Shown here: piece by piece, positions 33,385 to 42,993 of the stretch
How positions within the stretch are numbered: the stretch's first letter is position 1
Layout of the letters: each line of letters begins with the position of its first letter
From: an uncultured Lachnospiraceae bacterium
Lineage (GTDB): Bacteria; Bacillota; Clostridia; Lachnospirales; Lachnospiraceae
Reading direction: 5' to 3'
Assembly (NCBI GenBank): GCA_910578845.1
Contig: CAJTSL010000024.1
Location: forward strand, 1-54,196
DNA: 54,196 nucleotides
Position numbers and translations under genes: made by a program
The notes under the pieces: model-generated
What the model was told of the DNA's origin: nothing
The model's database searches: none
The model's input: only the letters and a program-made list of their open reading frames with translations

Positions 33385-35556
33385 ATGAATCAGGAAAATA
33401 CTGGCAGGCTGACGCTGCCAACAGACGTGGATATGGTAGACGAAACAGTCCGGTTGAAAGAATTGCTGGGAGCAGACGCTTTGCGGGATTGTGACGGAAC
33501 GACGATGCCGGAGGAACTGCTTTCGCAGAATGCCAAGATCTATGCGACGTATTATACGACTAGGAAAGACAATGACTGGGCGATGAAAAACCCGGAAGAG
33601 ATCCAGCAGGAGTACCTGATCAGCGATCGCGTGACGGCAAAGGGGAACAGCCTTCGTATCGAATTGATGAAAGGCTTCCATACAGAGCAGCTTAAAGTGA
33701 ATACGATTGATGACCCGAAACGTTGGTGGGAAGTCATTGACCGGACGACAGGAGAAGTCGTTCCTACGGGGAAATGGGAGTATGATGATAACACGGGAGA
33801 AGTCATTATTGAAACAATCCCTTATCATCAGTATACGGTGAGCTTTCTCGCTTTCCTCATCTGGGATCCGGTCCATATGTATAATTTTATTACCAATGAC
33901 TGGAAAGACGCTCCTCATCAGCTTACATATGATGTGCGCCAGCCAAAGACACAGGCTTATGTGAAAGAAAAGCTGAGAAAATGGTGTGAAGAAAACCCTC
34001 ATGTGGATGTGGTGCGGTTTACGACCTTTTTCCATCAGTTCACGTTGACCTTTGACGACAAGAAGAGAGAAAAATATGTGGAGTGGTTCGGCTATAGCGC
34101 GAGCGTCAGCCCCTACATCCTGGAACAGTTCGAGAAATGGGCGGGTTATCCGTTCCGCCCGGAATACATTGTGGATCAGGGATATCATAATTCTATTTTC
34201 CGGGTGCCGTCCAAAGAATTCCGGGATTTTATCGAATTCCAGCAGATTGAAGTCAGCAAGCTTGCCAAAGAGATGGTAGATATCGTGCATAGCTATGGCA
34301 AAGAGGCGATGATGTTCCTTGGCGACCACTGGATCGGGACGGAGCCTTTCGGGAAGTATTTTAAGAATATCGGCTTAGATGCGGTAGTCGGATCGGTAGG
34401 AGATGGCGTAACGCTGCGTATGATATCGGATATCCAGGGTGTCAATTATACAGAAGGGCGGCTTTTGCCATATTTCTTCCCCGATGTGTTCACAGAAGGC
34501 GGTGACCCGATCGGAGAAGCGCAGGATAACTGGATGAAAGCAAGAAGAGCGATCCTGCGTTCCCCATTAGACCGGATTGGTTATGGCGGGTATCTGAAAC
34601 TGGCGAGTGAGTGGCCGGGATTCATTGAGCAGATACGAAAAGTTGTGGATGAGTTCCGCCAGATCCATGAGAACATGCAGGGAACGAAAGCATATATGGC
34701 GCCGTTTAAGGTGGGCATTTTAAATTGCTGGGGCAATTTAAGAAGATGGATGGCGAACCAGGTGCATCATGCCTTATGGTACCGTGAGATTTATTCTTAT
34801 GTGGGCGTCATCGAATGCTTAAGCGGCATGCCGATTGATGTGGAATTTATCACATTTGATGAGATCAGGGATGGCATTGACCCGGACATCAAGGTCATTA
34901 TCAATGCCGGTGATGCTTATACTTCATGGAGCGGCGCCGAGAACTGGAAAGATGAGCGCATCGTCTGTGCAATCCGCAAATTCGTGGATGAAGGCGGCGG
35001 CTTTATCGGCGTAGGAGAGCCGAGCGCATGCCAGTTTGAAGGACGTTACTTCCAGCTCAGCGATGTGCTTGGCGTAGACAGGGAACTTGGCTTTTCCATG
35101 AGCACGGATAAATATAATGAAATGGATCCTGAACACTTCATCTTAGAAGATATCGAAGGTGAAATTGATTTCGGCGAAGGAAAGAGCCGTATCTATGCAC
35201 AGGGAGAAGGGTATCAGATCCTGAACATGGACGGGAAGTATAGCCGTCTGGTAGTCAATACATATGGAAAAGGAAGAAGCGTTTATTTCACGGGACTGCC
35301 TTACTCGCCACAGAACTGCCGGATCCTGTTGCGCGCGATTTATTATGCCGCACATCAGGAAGAGGAAATGAAGAAGTTCTATGTCACCAATGTAGATACG
35401 GAGCTGGCGGTATTCGAGAAAACCGGTAAGATTGCGGTCATCAATAATGCGAAAGAGCCAAGAGTGACACAGCTATATGTGTATGGGAAACTGGTGCAGG
35501 AGCTTTCAATGGAGCCGATGGAAATGCGCTGGGTAGATTATAAGGAGAACGAATGA
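33385..35556 (+). CDS. lnpA: GH112 1,3-beta-galactosyl-N-acetylhexosamine phosphorylase
   Basis: A 723-residue cytoplasmic phosphorylase. It splits lacto-N-biose or galacto-N-biose with phosphate into galactose-1-phosphate and GlcNAc or GalNAc. Similarity to bifidobacterial LnpA is high along the whole length: GRLTLPTD, YTVSFLAFLIWDP, DVVRFTTFFHQFTL, VGSVGDGVTLRMI and RGMLW-free C-terminal GATase-like domain with YGKGRSVYFTGLPYS. The general acid D314 lies in MMFLGDHWIGTEP (D313 in the Bifidobacterium enzyme). The family also includes Gal-beta-1,4-rhamnose phosphorylases, but the adjacent hexosamine kinase favours GNB/LNB. GGAGGTGA precedes the ATG; the stop overlaps nahK by 4 bases (ATGA). 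Confidence 0.95.
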   Translation: MNQENTGRLTLPTDVDMVDETVRLKELLGADALRDCDGTTMPEELLSQNAKIYATYYTTRKDNDWAMKNPEEIQQEYLISDRVTAKGNSLRIELMKGFHTEQLKVNTIDDPKRWWEVIDRTTGEVVPTGKWEYDDNTGEVIIETIPYHQYTVSFLAFLIWDPVHMYNFITNDWKDAPHQLTYDVRQPKTQAYVKEKLRKWCEENPHVDVVRFTTFFHQFTLTFDDKKREKYVEWFGYSASVSPYILEQFEKWAGYPFRPEYIVDQGYHNSIFRVPSKEFRDFIEFQQIEVSKLAKEMVDIVHSYGKEAMMFLGDHWIGTEPFGKYFKNIGLDAVVGSVGDGVTLRMISDIQGVNYTEGRLLPYFFPDVFTEGGDPIGEAQDNWMKARRAILRSPLDRIGYGGYLKLASEWPGFIEQIRKVVDEFRQIHENMQGTKAYMAPFKVGILNCWGNLRRWMANQVHHALWYREIYSYVGVIECLSGMPIDVEFITFDEIRDGIDPDIKVIINAGDAYTSWSGAENWKDERIVCAIRKFVDEGGGFIGVGEPSACQFEGRYFQLSDVLGVDRELGFSMSTDKYNEMDPEHFILEDIEGEIDFGEGKSRIYAQGEGYQILNMDGKYSRLVVNTYGKGRSVYFTGLPYSPQNCRILLRAIYYAAHQEEEMKKFYVTNVDTELAVFEKTGKIAVINNAKEPRVTQLYVYGKLVQELSMEPMEMRWVDYKENE

Positions 35557-36680
35557 AAATGGAAAGTGCAGCTTGTGCCAGAATAGAAGAAGCAATTGCA
35601 CAGTTTGCCATAGAGGGCAAGCTGACGGAACAAAGGCCCTATGGAAATGGGCATATTAACGATACCTTCCTGCTCGTTTACGAAATGCCGCAGGGAGGAA
35701 CGAGGCAGTACATCCTACAGCGGATGAACCATGATATTTTCAAGAATCCACACGAGCTCATGGAAAATATCGTACATGTGACAGGGTATCTCAGGAAATC
35801 CATTATCGAACAGGGAGGAGATCCTGATAGAGAAACCCTCAATGTCATAAAGACCAGAAACGGTGAGAACTACTACCGGGACGGCAGCGGCAATTATTGG
35901 AGAGTGTTCCTTTTCATCGAGCGGACAGTTTGCTTAGAAAAGGTAGAAAGTGCGAAGGACTTCTATGACAGCGCGGTGGCATTCGGTAATTTCCAGCGGA
36001 TGCTTGCAGATTATCCGGCGAAAGACTTACATGAGACAATTCCGAATTTCCATCATACGCCTTCCCGTTTCCAGGCGTTTTGTAAAGCGGTGGATGAGGA
36101 TAAGCTTGGCAGGGCAGCGCTTGTCCAAGAAGAGATTGCTTTTGCAAAGGCAAGGGAACAGGATACGCATGCATTAACGGATCTTCTGGCAAACGGACAG
36201 TTACCACTGCGCGTGACGCACAATGACACGAAGCTTAATAATATCCTTTTTGATGCGGACAGCAGAAAAGCGCTTTGCATCATTGACCTTGATACCGTTA
36301 TGCCTGGGCTTTCCCATTATGATTTCGGGGATTCCATCCGCTTCGGCGCCAGCACGGGAGAAGAGGATGAGAAAGACTTAAGCAAAATCACGGTGGACCT
36401 GGATTTGTATGAAGCTTTTACGAAAGGCTATCTGGAAGGCTGCGGCGGCAGGCTGACGGACAAAGAAATCGAAATGCTCCCGATGGGGGCGAAGCTGATG
36501 ACCTATGAATGTGGCATCCGTTTCCTGGCGGATTATCTGGAAGGAGATATCTATTTCAAAGTCCACAGGGAAGGGCATAACCTGGATAGGGCAAGGACAC
36601 AGTTTAAGCTCGTGGCGGATATGGAAGCGAAATGGGACGAAATGCGGGCGATTGTAGAAAAATATAAGAACCATGCTTAA
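35553..36680 (+). CDS. nahK: N-acetylhexosamine 1-kinase
   Basis: A 375-residue kinase of the aminoglycoside-phosphotransferase fold that phosphorylates GlcNAc/GalNAc released by GH112 at the anomeric position with ATP. The Brenner motif is VTHNDTKLNNILFD with catalytic D225, the metal-binding motif is CIIDLDTVMPG with D245, and the N-terminal NGHINDTFLL is a typical NahK nucleotide loop. Its ATG overlaps the GH112 stop, with AAGGAGA upstream, so translation is coupled. The galT and galE genes that follow nahK in bifidobacteria are absent here. A strong terminator ends the operon. Confidence 0.93.
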   Translation: MKMESAACARIEEAIAQFAIEGKLTEQRPYGNGHINDTFLLVYEMPQGGTRQYILQRMNHDIFKNPHELMENIVHVTGYLRKSIIEQGGDPDRETLNVIKTRNGENYYRDGSGNYWRVFLFIERTVCLEKVESAKDFYDSAVAFGNFQRMLADYPAKDLHETIPNFHHTPSRFQAFCKAVDEDKLGRAALVQEEIAFAKAREQDTHALTDLLANGQLPLRVTHNDTKLNNILFDADSRKALCIIDLDTVMPGLSHYDFGDSIRFGASTGEEDEKDLSKITVDLDLYEAFTKGYLEGCGGRLTDKEIEMLPMGAKLMTYECGIRFLADYLEGDIYFKVHREGHNLDRARTQFKLVADMEAKWDEMRAIVEKYKNHA

Positions 36681-36716
36681 GTTTTGCGACAGCAGGTGAA
36701 ATGATATCAGATGTTG

Positions 36717-36751
36717 AAAAGATGGGACTTTAAGAAGGGTCCCATCTTTTT
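36717..36751. terminator. Bidirectional terminator
   Basis: 12-bp stem aaaagatgggac/gtcccatctttt (36717-36728/36739-36750) with T runs on both strands. It ends the GNB/LNB operon from the left and the GNAT gene from the right. Confidence 0.88.
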
Positions 36752-36777
36752 GGCTGTAAAATTCTTATGAAACAGAT

Positions 36778-37323
36778 TCAGTTCTTTCTGGGGTGTAATT
36801 CATATAAATAATCCGTGAACATTTTTTGGGTGCCGCGTTTTTTATATGATTTTTCACCAGTCAGTGTAAAGCCGAGTTTTCTGACAACCTGATTAGAGGC
36901 TATATTCTCTTTATTGACTCGTACCGTAATCGTGTCAGCGCCTTGTTTCACCGCATAATCAATCATGCCTTTTGCAGCTTCTGTGGCATACCCGTTTCTC
37001 CAATGGTCCCTATGCACACAGTATGCAATATCGTAAATTTTCCCGTCATCACTTACCATGAAACTGCATGTGCCTATTTTCTGATGCGTATCTTTTAATT
37101 CGGATATGAAATAGCAGCAGTCTTCGGCCTCGGATAATTGCTCTATTTCTCTTACATAATTCTCATCGATCTCCGTCATGGCCTCGTCAGGTAGATATTC
37201 TCCCATTTCAGGGTCGTTCCAGATGCTGATCGCAAATCTGGCATCCTCTTTTTCAAAGCTTCTTAGATATAATCTTGTTGTTTCTATTGTATCTATTATC
37301 TGGCCCGTTATCTTCTCTTTCAT
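36778..37323 (-). CDS. GNAT N-acetyltransferase (RimJ type)
   Basis: A 181-residue acetyl-CoA-dependent acetyltransferase. The pattern RLYLRSFEKEDA, IAYCVHRDHWRNGYATEAA (acetyl-CoA loop) and NIASNQVVRKLGFTLTGE is that of the RimJ/RimL-like GNAT group, whose substrates range from ribosomal proteins to antibiotics and amino acids. The target here is unknown. Its ATG overlaps the AraC stop by 4 bases (ATGA), so it is translated together with the regulator upstream. Confidence 0.9.
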   Translation of the reverse strand: MKEKITGQIIDTIETTRLYLRSFEKEDARFAISIWNDPEMGEYLPDEAMTEIDENYVREIEQLSEAEDCCYFISELKDTHQKIGTCSFMVSDDGKIYDIAYCVHRDHWRNGYATEAAKGMIDYAVKQGADTITVRVNKENIASNQVVRKLGFTLTGEKSYKKRGTQKMFTDYLYELHPRKN

Positions 37324-38216
37324 TTCCTAATGTCTCCTTTTCTTTTAAAGTAATTTTTCCGGTACTGCAAAGGCGTTTGCTGGTACTTTCTATAGAATGC
37401 CCTTGTGAAATAGGACTGGTTATGGAATCCGCAGCTTTCCATAAGATCAATGACTTTGGAATCCGTTTCTGCTAATTGCTTGGCAGCCATCTCTAGGCGG
37501 TAATCTACCAGATAGGCGTTGAAGCTCATGCCGGTGAATTCTTTGAATAGCTTCATGAAGTGGCTCTCCGAGAAACCGCATTGACTGGCCGCTTTTTGGA
37601 CGTTGATATCATAGTCATAGAATTTCTGTACATAATAGAGCGCGTTCTTGAGCTTGCTGTATGCTAACTGCTGATGGCTGCTGTCAGCAGTGGCGTCTTT
37701 GCTGTTCTGGCACATATAATGCAGGAGATAGAACAGATTCGATTTGATCAGCAGCTCGTGGGTGGAGTAGCTTTCTTTGCGGTGTGCGAGCATGGACAGG
37801 ATACAGGGGGTTATGTCCTGGTTGAAACGGGAATTGGCCGGATGGAAGCAATCCATGGTCTTAGCTCCGCTTAGAAAGGGGAGGACATATTTGTCATAGC
37901 ATAAGTCATCCGCGGAACCTTTGAAAAGGGATGGGTGGAACATGATGTTAAAGTATTCCCCATAATTTCCTTCACCCGGTTCGATGGAGTGTACGGAATG
38001 GGGAAGGATGACCAGCAGATCATTGGCGTTTAGCGTATACGCCTGTCCCCATAGGACGACCCGGATTTGTCCGCCTGCACAATAGATCAGTTCAAAGTCG
38101 TCATGCCAGTGCAGAGGGAAGGAGGAAAGCAGCTTGGGGATAAGGCCGTGGTAGACACTGTAAGGAAAAGTGATAATGCCGTGTATTTTCGTTTCGTGTA
38201 AAGGCGTCGGTTCCAT
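37320..38216 (-). CDS. AraC-family regulator beside GH13 hydrolase
   Basis: A 298-residue regulator. The N-terminal cupin sensor contains LHWHDDFELIYCAGGQIRV and ILPHSVHSIEPGE. The C-terminal double HTH includes INVQKAASQCGFSESHFMKLF and SCGFHNQSYFTRAF. ATG 38216 has GGAG 7 bases upstream; the longer frame to 38309 would add a hydrophobic leader without a site. It is divergent from the maltodextrin hydrolase gene 116 bp away and probably controls it. Cotranscribed with the GNAT gene. Confidence 0.9.
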   Translation of the reverse strand: MEPTPLHETKIHGIITFPYSVYHGLIPKLLSSFPLHWHDDFELIYCAGGQIRVVLWGQAYTLNANDLLVILPHSVHSIEPGEGNYGEYFNIMFHPSLFKGSADDLCYDKYVLPFLSGAKTMDCFHPANSRFNQDITPCILSMLAHRKESYSTHELLIKSNLFYLLHYMCQNSKDATADSSHQQLAYSKLKNALYYVQKFYDYDINVQKAASQCGFSESHFMKLFKEFTGMSFNAYLVDYRLEMAAKQLAETDSKVIDLMESCGFHNQSYFTRAFYRKYQQTPLQYRKNYFKRKGDIRK

Positions 38217-38332
38217 AAAGATTCTCCATAGGAAAAATAGGATTGTGTTAAAAATACAGGATAATAATACAAGAATCATAACACGGATAAGAGTACAATA
38301 CAAGTACATGAAAGGATAGGGGAGGTAAGGCT

Positions 38333-40057
38333 ATGGAGTATGCAGCGATCAGACATTTTGCAGATAAGCGGTATTGTTATGCGGTAGGGAAAGGACGATT
38401 CCTTTTCAGGCTTGAGACAAAAAAAGAGGATGTGGCAAAAGTGCTGCTTCATGTGCAGGATAAATACCTACAGGTCAAATATAAGGATACGAGGCGTTGT
38501 TATCAGATGACGCTTGCCCATGGCGCTCAATATATTGATTATTATGAAGCCGAGATCGAGATGGACGTGGTATGCCTTCGGTATTTCTTTGAAATAGAAG
38601 ACGCAGAAGGGAATGTGATGTATTATGGGAACCATAATTTTTATGATACTTGTATCACGGATATTGAGAAGATGTATGACTGCCCGCAGAATTTAAGGGA
38701 AGAGGAAATGTTTGTTCTGCCTGCGTGGGCCAAAAATAAAGTCGTATACCAGATCTTCCCCTCCCGTTTTGCTTCAGATAAAGAGGTAACGGAGGAAGTA
38801 TGGTACCAGTCGCCGATTGGGCACGAAGCGGACTTGAAAGGCTCTCTGCGGGGGATTATTGACCATTTGGGACATATTAAGGAACTGGGAGCGGATATTC
38901 TTTATATGACGCCGATTTTCAGCTCTCCTTCCAGCCATAAGTACAACATAGATGACTATTATAAAATTGACCCGTCATTTGGGGATAAAGAAGATTTAAA
39001 GGAGCTGGTGGATCAGGCGCACAAGCTGGGGATGTATGTAGTCCTGGACGGTGTCTTTAACCATACGGGGGTGGATTTCTTTGCGTTCCGGGACATCCGT
39101 GAGAACAAGGAGAAGTCAAAGTATTTGGACTGGTATTATATCCATGAATTCCCGCTGGTCATGGAGTGGGGGAAAAAGCCAAATTATAAGACATTCAGTT
39201 ATGCCGGGCTGATGCCAAAGTTAAATTTGCAAAACCAGGAAGCGGCAGATTTCGTGATTGACGTGGCTTCTTATTGGATTAGGGAGTGTGATATTGACGG
39301 CTGGCGCCTGGATGTAGCTGATGAGATCAGCCATATGTTCTGGAAGCGGTTTCGGAAGGAAATGAAGGCGGTGAAGAAAGATGTGCTGATTGTCGGTGAG
39401 ATTTGGCATTTTGCCGGTGACTTCTTAGAAGGCGATGAGTGGGACAGTGTCATGAATTATCCGTTTTACCAATCGGTGTTGGAACTGGTGGCATTGGAAA
39501 GAATAAACGCCTCTTCTTTTCTGGAGAGCCTGGGTTTTATGAGCGGCAACTTGCAGCGTGGCCTGGAAGGCTATTTATGGAATTTTATAGATAGCCATGA
39601 TACGGAAAGGTTCCTCCATAGCGCCAGGAATGACGTCAGGAAACAGAAACTGGCAGCAGCATTACAGCTTCTGCTTCCGGGGATGCCTATGATCTATTAT
39701 GGCGACGAAGTAGCATTGGGAGGAGGCTCGGACCCGGATTGCAGGCGCGGGATGCTCTGGGATGAGAAGAGACAGAACCGGGAACTTTTCCACTATTATC
39801 AGGCACTGCTCCGGCTAAGGCGCGAGCACCTGGAATTGACTGAAGGAGTCATTGTTGAGCAATATGCAGATGACGACAAAGGCCTGATCTATATGGAGAG
39901 GCAGTTAAACGGACAGCAGATGATACTGCTTTTCCATGTCAGGAAAGATACGGTAGAATTGCCACAACTGGCGGGCAGGAAAAATTTATTGGATGGAACG
40001 GTATTTACAGGCTGTCTGGGAGACTATGAAACAATAGTCCTTGGACAGGCGGAATAG
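38333..40057 (+). CDS. GH13 neopullulanase/cyclomaltodextrinase, cytoplasmic
   Basis: A 574-residue GH13_20-type enzyme hydrolysing maltodextrins, cyclodextrins or pullulan. An N-terminal CBM34-like beta domain (about 1-125) precedes the barrel (VVYQIFPSRF at 137). Catalytic residues are nucleophile D327 in DGWRLDVADE, acid/base E356 in IVGEIWHF and D423 in FIDSHDTER. No signal peptide, so it acts on imported oligosaccharides and complements the surface amylase at 15.6 kb. The start has GGAGG 10 bases upstream. A possible promoter is TTGTGT-N16-TAATAC at 38243-38270. Confidence 0.94.
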   Translation: MEYAAIRHFADKRYCYAVGKGRFLFRLETKKEDVAKVLLHVQDKYLQVKYKDTRRCYQMTLAHGAQYIDYYEAEIEMDVVCLRYFFEIEDAEGNVMYYGNHNFYDTCITDIEKMYDCPQNLREEEMFVLPAWAKNKVVYQIFPSRFASDKEVTEEVWYQSPIGHEADLKGSLRGIIDHLGHIKELGADILYMTPIFSSPSSHKYNIDDYYKIDPSFGDKEDLKELVDQAHKLGMYVVLDGVFNHTGVDFFAFRDIRENKEKSKYLDWYYIHEFPLVMEWGKKPNYKTFSYAGLMPKLNLQNQEAADFVIDVASYWIRECDIDGWRLDVADEISHMFWKRFRKEMKAVKKDVLIVGEIWHFAGDFLEGDEWDSVMNYPFYQSVLELVALERINASSFLESLGFMSGNLQRGLEGYLWNFIDSHDTERFLHSARNDVRKQKLAAALQLLLPGMPMIYYGDEVALGGGSDPDCRRGMLWDEKRQNRELFHYYQALLRLRREHLELTEGVIVEQYADDDKGLIYMERQLNGQQMILLFHVRKDTVELPQLAGRKNLLDGTVFTGCLGDYETIVLGQAE

Positions 40058-40150
40058 GCGATTGTGAAAAGGTTATTTCATGGCATGGACTCCGGTTATG
40101 GAGAGGGAATTTCATAATTGTTTATAAGCAGGAGGAGCGAGAGGAGAGAA

Positions 40151-41488
40151 ATGGAGACAAGTGTGAAGTCATTTACGAAATTGTATATACCGATTGCACT
40201 GGAAACATTATGCTATATGCTGGCGGGAATGGTAGACACCATCATGCTTTCTACGGTTGGGGACGATGCGGTAGGAGCGGTTGGCACGGCGAATACGTAT
40301 ATCAATGTTTTTATCATTATGTTCCATGTTGTGTCTGCGGGAATGATCGCCGTGATGACACAGTATATCGGCGCTAAGAGGGTAGGAGTCGCATATCAGG
40401 CGAGGCAGCTTGGGACAGTCTTTAACGCGATCTTAGGTGTGCTGCTTTCCCTATTCCTGTTCGTATTTTCAGGCAAGGTGTTAGAAATTGTAGGCGTAGC
40501 GCCGCTGTTAATGGATTCTGCGAAAACTTACCTTAAAATAGTGGGCGGAGGGTGTATTCTCAATGCCCTGATCCCGGTTTTTGCTAGTTACCTAAGAGCT
40601 TTCGGTTATACGAAACAGCCGCTTCTGGCTACGTTGTTCTCCAATGTGGTGAACCTATGCCTGAATGCCATTTTCCTGTTTGGATTCCATAGCGGCGTGG
40701 CAGGAGTAGCTGCCGCCACAGTTATTTCAAGAATATTAAACCTGGGGATTGTCATTGTCGCATCTAAGATTTTGGTCAAGGCGGGCGAAGACCAGGAACG
40801 GCTTGGCAATAAGGAAGTATTTGTCAGTATCATCAAGATTGGATTGCCATCTGCCCTGGAGACAGCGCTTTATAATGTTGCGATGACATTGACGATCCGT
40901 TTCTTAAACCAGATGGATGAATCGGGATTCCATGTGACGGCAAGGGCATATGCAGTGCAGATCGCCAACTTTTCTTATTGCCTGGGAGCGGCGCTTGCCC
41001 AGGCAAATGCGATCGTGACAGGATGGAGGATGGGAGAAGGGGACTATGAAGCTTGTGATAAAGGAACCAAGAAGGCCGCCTGCATCGGTATTTTGGCAGC
41101 AGCGGGATTAGAAGCGGTGTTTGCGCTTAGCGCAGATGTTTTGCTGCGGATATTTACGGATGATATGGAGATGATCAGACTGGTGAAAACACTCTTGGCT
41201 ATTGACATCGTACTCGAGATGGGACGAGTGGCTAACCTGGTATTCGGGCAGGCGTTAAAGACGAGCGGGGATGCGCTTTTTACTACGATCATCGGCGTTA
41301 TTTTCATGTATCTATGCATGGTTGGCGGCACATGGTTTTTTGGCATTCATTTACAAATGCTGGCGGTTGGCGCATATATTGGACTGGCAAGTGATGAATG
41401 TTTGCGTGCGGTGTGTATGTTCCTGCGCTGGCAGTCGGGAAAATGGCGGGCGAAAGGATTCATCAGGCCTGCGTGTGGGAAAATCTGA
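40151..41488 (+). CDS. MATE-family efflux transporter
   Basis: A 445-residue membrane exporter with about 12 spans. ALETLCYMLAGMVDTIMLSTVGDDAVGAVG is the classic MATE first-helix pattern, and the second half repeats it (GLPSALETALYNVAM). It probably exports cationic drugs or metabolites with Na+ or H+ coupling; the substrate is unknown. The start at 40151 uses GAGGAGAG; the extension from 40118 is unlikely. It lies 93 bp after the GH13 gene with no clear terminator between, so it may be cotranscribed. Confidence 0.93.
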   Translation: METSVKSFTKLYIPIALETLCYMLAGMVDTIMLSTVGDDAVGAVGTANTYINVFIIMFHVVSAGMIAVMTQYIGAKRVGVAYQARQLGTVFNAILGVLLSLFLFVFSGKVLEIVGVAPLLMDSAKTYLKIVGGGCILNALIPVFASYLRAFGYTKQPLLATLFSNVVNLCLNAIFLFGFHSGVAGVAAATVISRILNLGIVIVASKILVKAGEDQERLGNKEVFVSIIKIGLPSALETALYNVAMTLTIRFLNQMDESGFHVTARAYAVQIANFSYCLGAALAQANAIVTGWRMGEGDYEACDKGTKKAACIGILAAAGLEAVFALSADVLLRIFTDDMEMIRLVKTLLAIDIVLEMGRVANLVFGQALKTSGDALFTTIIGVIFMYLCMVGGTWFFGIHLQMLAVGAYIGLASDECLRAVCMFLRWQSGKWRAKGFIRPACGKI

Positions 41489-41574
41489 AAAACTGGCAAA
41501 GAGAGGAGAAAATGTAGTATAATAGCATGAGAAGATGTCATAGAGGATTGCCGTAAAAGGATTGCTGGTTTCAT

Positions 41575-42816
41575 ATGAGAGGTTTAAGGGAAGCGGAATT
41601 TACGAAGAAAATGAAGAAAACACATACTATTTGGCTGCCGGATATGTTGCATTATCATAATGCGCTATTACAGGCAGCTTTTGCCAGGTGCGGCTACCGG
41701 CTGGAAATCCTTCCCGAATATGATCATCTGGCGAAGTATCCCCTGCCCTATATCAGCAATGATTACTGCTATCCTTCTATCTTAATCCTGGGGCAGGTGC
41801 TGGCTTTTATCCGATCCGGGGACTGTGACATCCATCATGCGGCTTTTATGGAGCCACAGACCGTCGGGGCATGTCGTGCCGGCAATATTTATCATTCGAT
41901 GATACAGTGCCTGCAAAAGATTGGCTTCCCACAGGTTCCGGTGATTTCATTGAATGCGTTCGGAGCAGAGAAGCACCGGGGATTTTCCATTACGCCCCGG
42001 CTTTTATTTGCGGCAGTCGCTGCTGTTTGCTATGGGGATTTGCTGATGACGCTCTTACAGCAGACCCGCCCATATGAGGCCAAAGAAGGAGAGGCGAAGC
42101 GTTGCTTTGGGAAGTGGATGGACATACTGGCTGAGGATCTGGAATCGGGCAGGTATATATCCCGCGCAAAAAGGAAAGAACGCTATAAGGAAATCGTAGA
42201 AGATTTTGATAAAATCCCGATACAGGAGAGAAAACGGAAAAAGGTCGGTATTACGGGAGAAATTTATATGAAGTTTTCTCCGATTGGGAATGCACATTTA
42301 GAAAACTATTTGGAACAGGCTGGTTATGCTTATCGGATGGGCGGCTTTGTCAATTATGCGATTTACGTCGTGGATGGCGAGCTTGAGAAAGCATGTATGC
42401 AGGGAGCGGGCCGCATGCAGAAGAAAGCATACCAAGCGGTGCTTTCCTATTTAAAAAGGATACAGAAAGATCTGTATGACGCTGTAGCATCCTCCTGCAT
42501 ATGCAGGCCAGATGCTTTGTTTGATGAGATGAAAGCAAATGCCGTAAAGTTCTTGAATAGCGGTTGCTGTACGGGCGATGGCTGGCTGATTGCCGGCGAA
42601 GTGATTGACTTAATCAGTCAAGGGTACGGGCATATTTTAATCCTGCATCCTTTTGGCTGTCTGGTGAGCCATGTCTGCATCCGCGGCATCTTGAAAAAAC
42701 TGCATGCGGCATTTCCGGGCGTTACCATACAGGCGGTGGAATATGATTATGATTCCTCTAAGGCATTGCGGGAGAGCAGGATCTTGCTTGGGCTATATCA
42801 TGATGGTGAGGAATGA
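41575..42816 (+). CDS. Stand-alone 2-hydroxyacyl-CoA dehydratase-like (DUF2229/HgdB) protein
   Basis: A 413-residue protein that resembles the C-terminal half of the large acyl-CoA dehydratase activase-related proteins. The motifs are ISNDYCYPSILILGQ (a conserved YP-Cys iron-sulfur site), AGNIYH, VGITGEIYMKFSPIGNAHLENYLE and a late CCTGDGWLI with clustered cysteines. The N-terminal ATPase (activase) part is missing, and no activase gene lies near. The family is tied to [4Fe-4S] radical or electron-transfer chemistry in anaerobes; the substrate is unknown. The ribosome binding site is weak (AAAGGA 11 bases upstream); ATG 41611 is an alternative start. Single gene. Confidence 0.75.
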   Translation: MRGLREAEFTKKMKKTHTIWLPDMLHYHNALLQAAFARCGYRLEILPEYDHLAKYPLPYISNDYCYPSILILGQVLAFIRSGDCDIHHAAFMEPQTVGACRAGNIYHSMIQCLQKIGFPQVPVISLNAFGAEKHRGFSITPRLLFAAVAAVCYGDLLMTLLQQTRPYEAKEGEAKRCFGKWMDILAEDLESGRYISRAKRKERYKEIVEDFDKIPIQERKRKKVGITGEIYMKFSPIGNAHLENYLEQAGYAYRMGGFVNYAIYVVDGELEKACMQGAGRMQKKAYQAVLSYLKRIQKDLYDAVASSCICRPDALFDEMKANAVKFLNSGCCTGDGWLIAGEVIDLISQGYGHILILHPFGCLVSHVCIRGILKKLHAAFPGVTIQAVEYDYDSSKALRESRILLGLYHDGEE

Positions 42817-42904
42817 TAGGGTATGGGACATTTTTTGAAAAGATAGAGCAATATAGTTAAATAGATGGCTAATATAATGCAAATTAATGCGAGAAGAGAA
42901 ATGA

Positions 42905-42933
42905 TTGAAGAATGAAAGCTCATGTGCTATAAT
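42905..42933 (+). promoter_or_regulatory. Promoter of the carAB run
   Basis: TTGAAG (42905-42910), 17-nt spacer and a perfect TATAAT (42928-42933). No PyrR-type attenuator hairpin was seen in the short leader. Confidence 0.7.
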
Positions 42934-42993
42934 AAAACGATTACGCAAAGAATTTAGGTTTTTACAGGCTGAGAAAGGAGTATGGTTATAAGA

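Noticed and set aside
33352..34329. 325-codon frame opposite GH112
   Set aside because: Antisense to a clearly assigned gene with dense family motifs; no ribosome binding site or domain.
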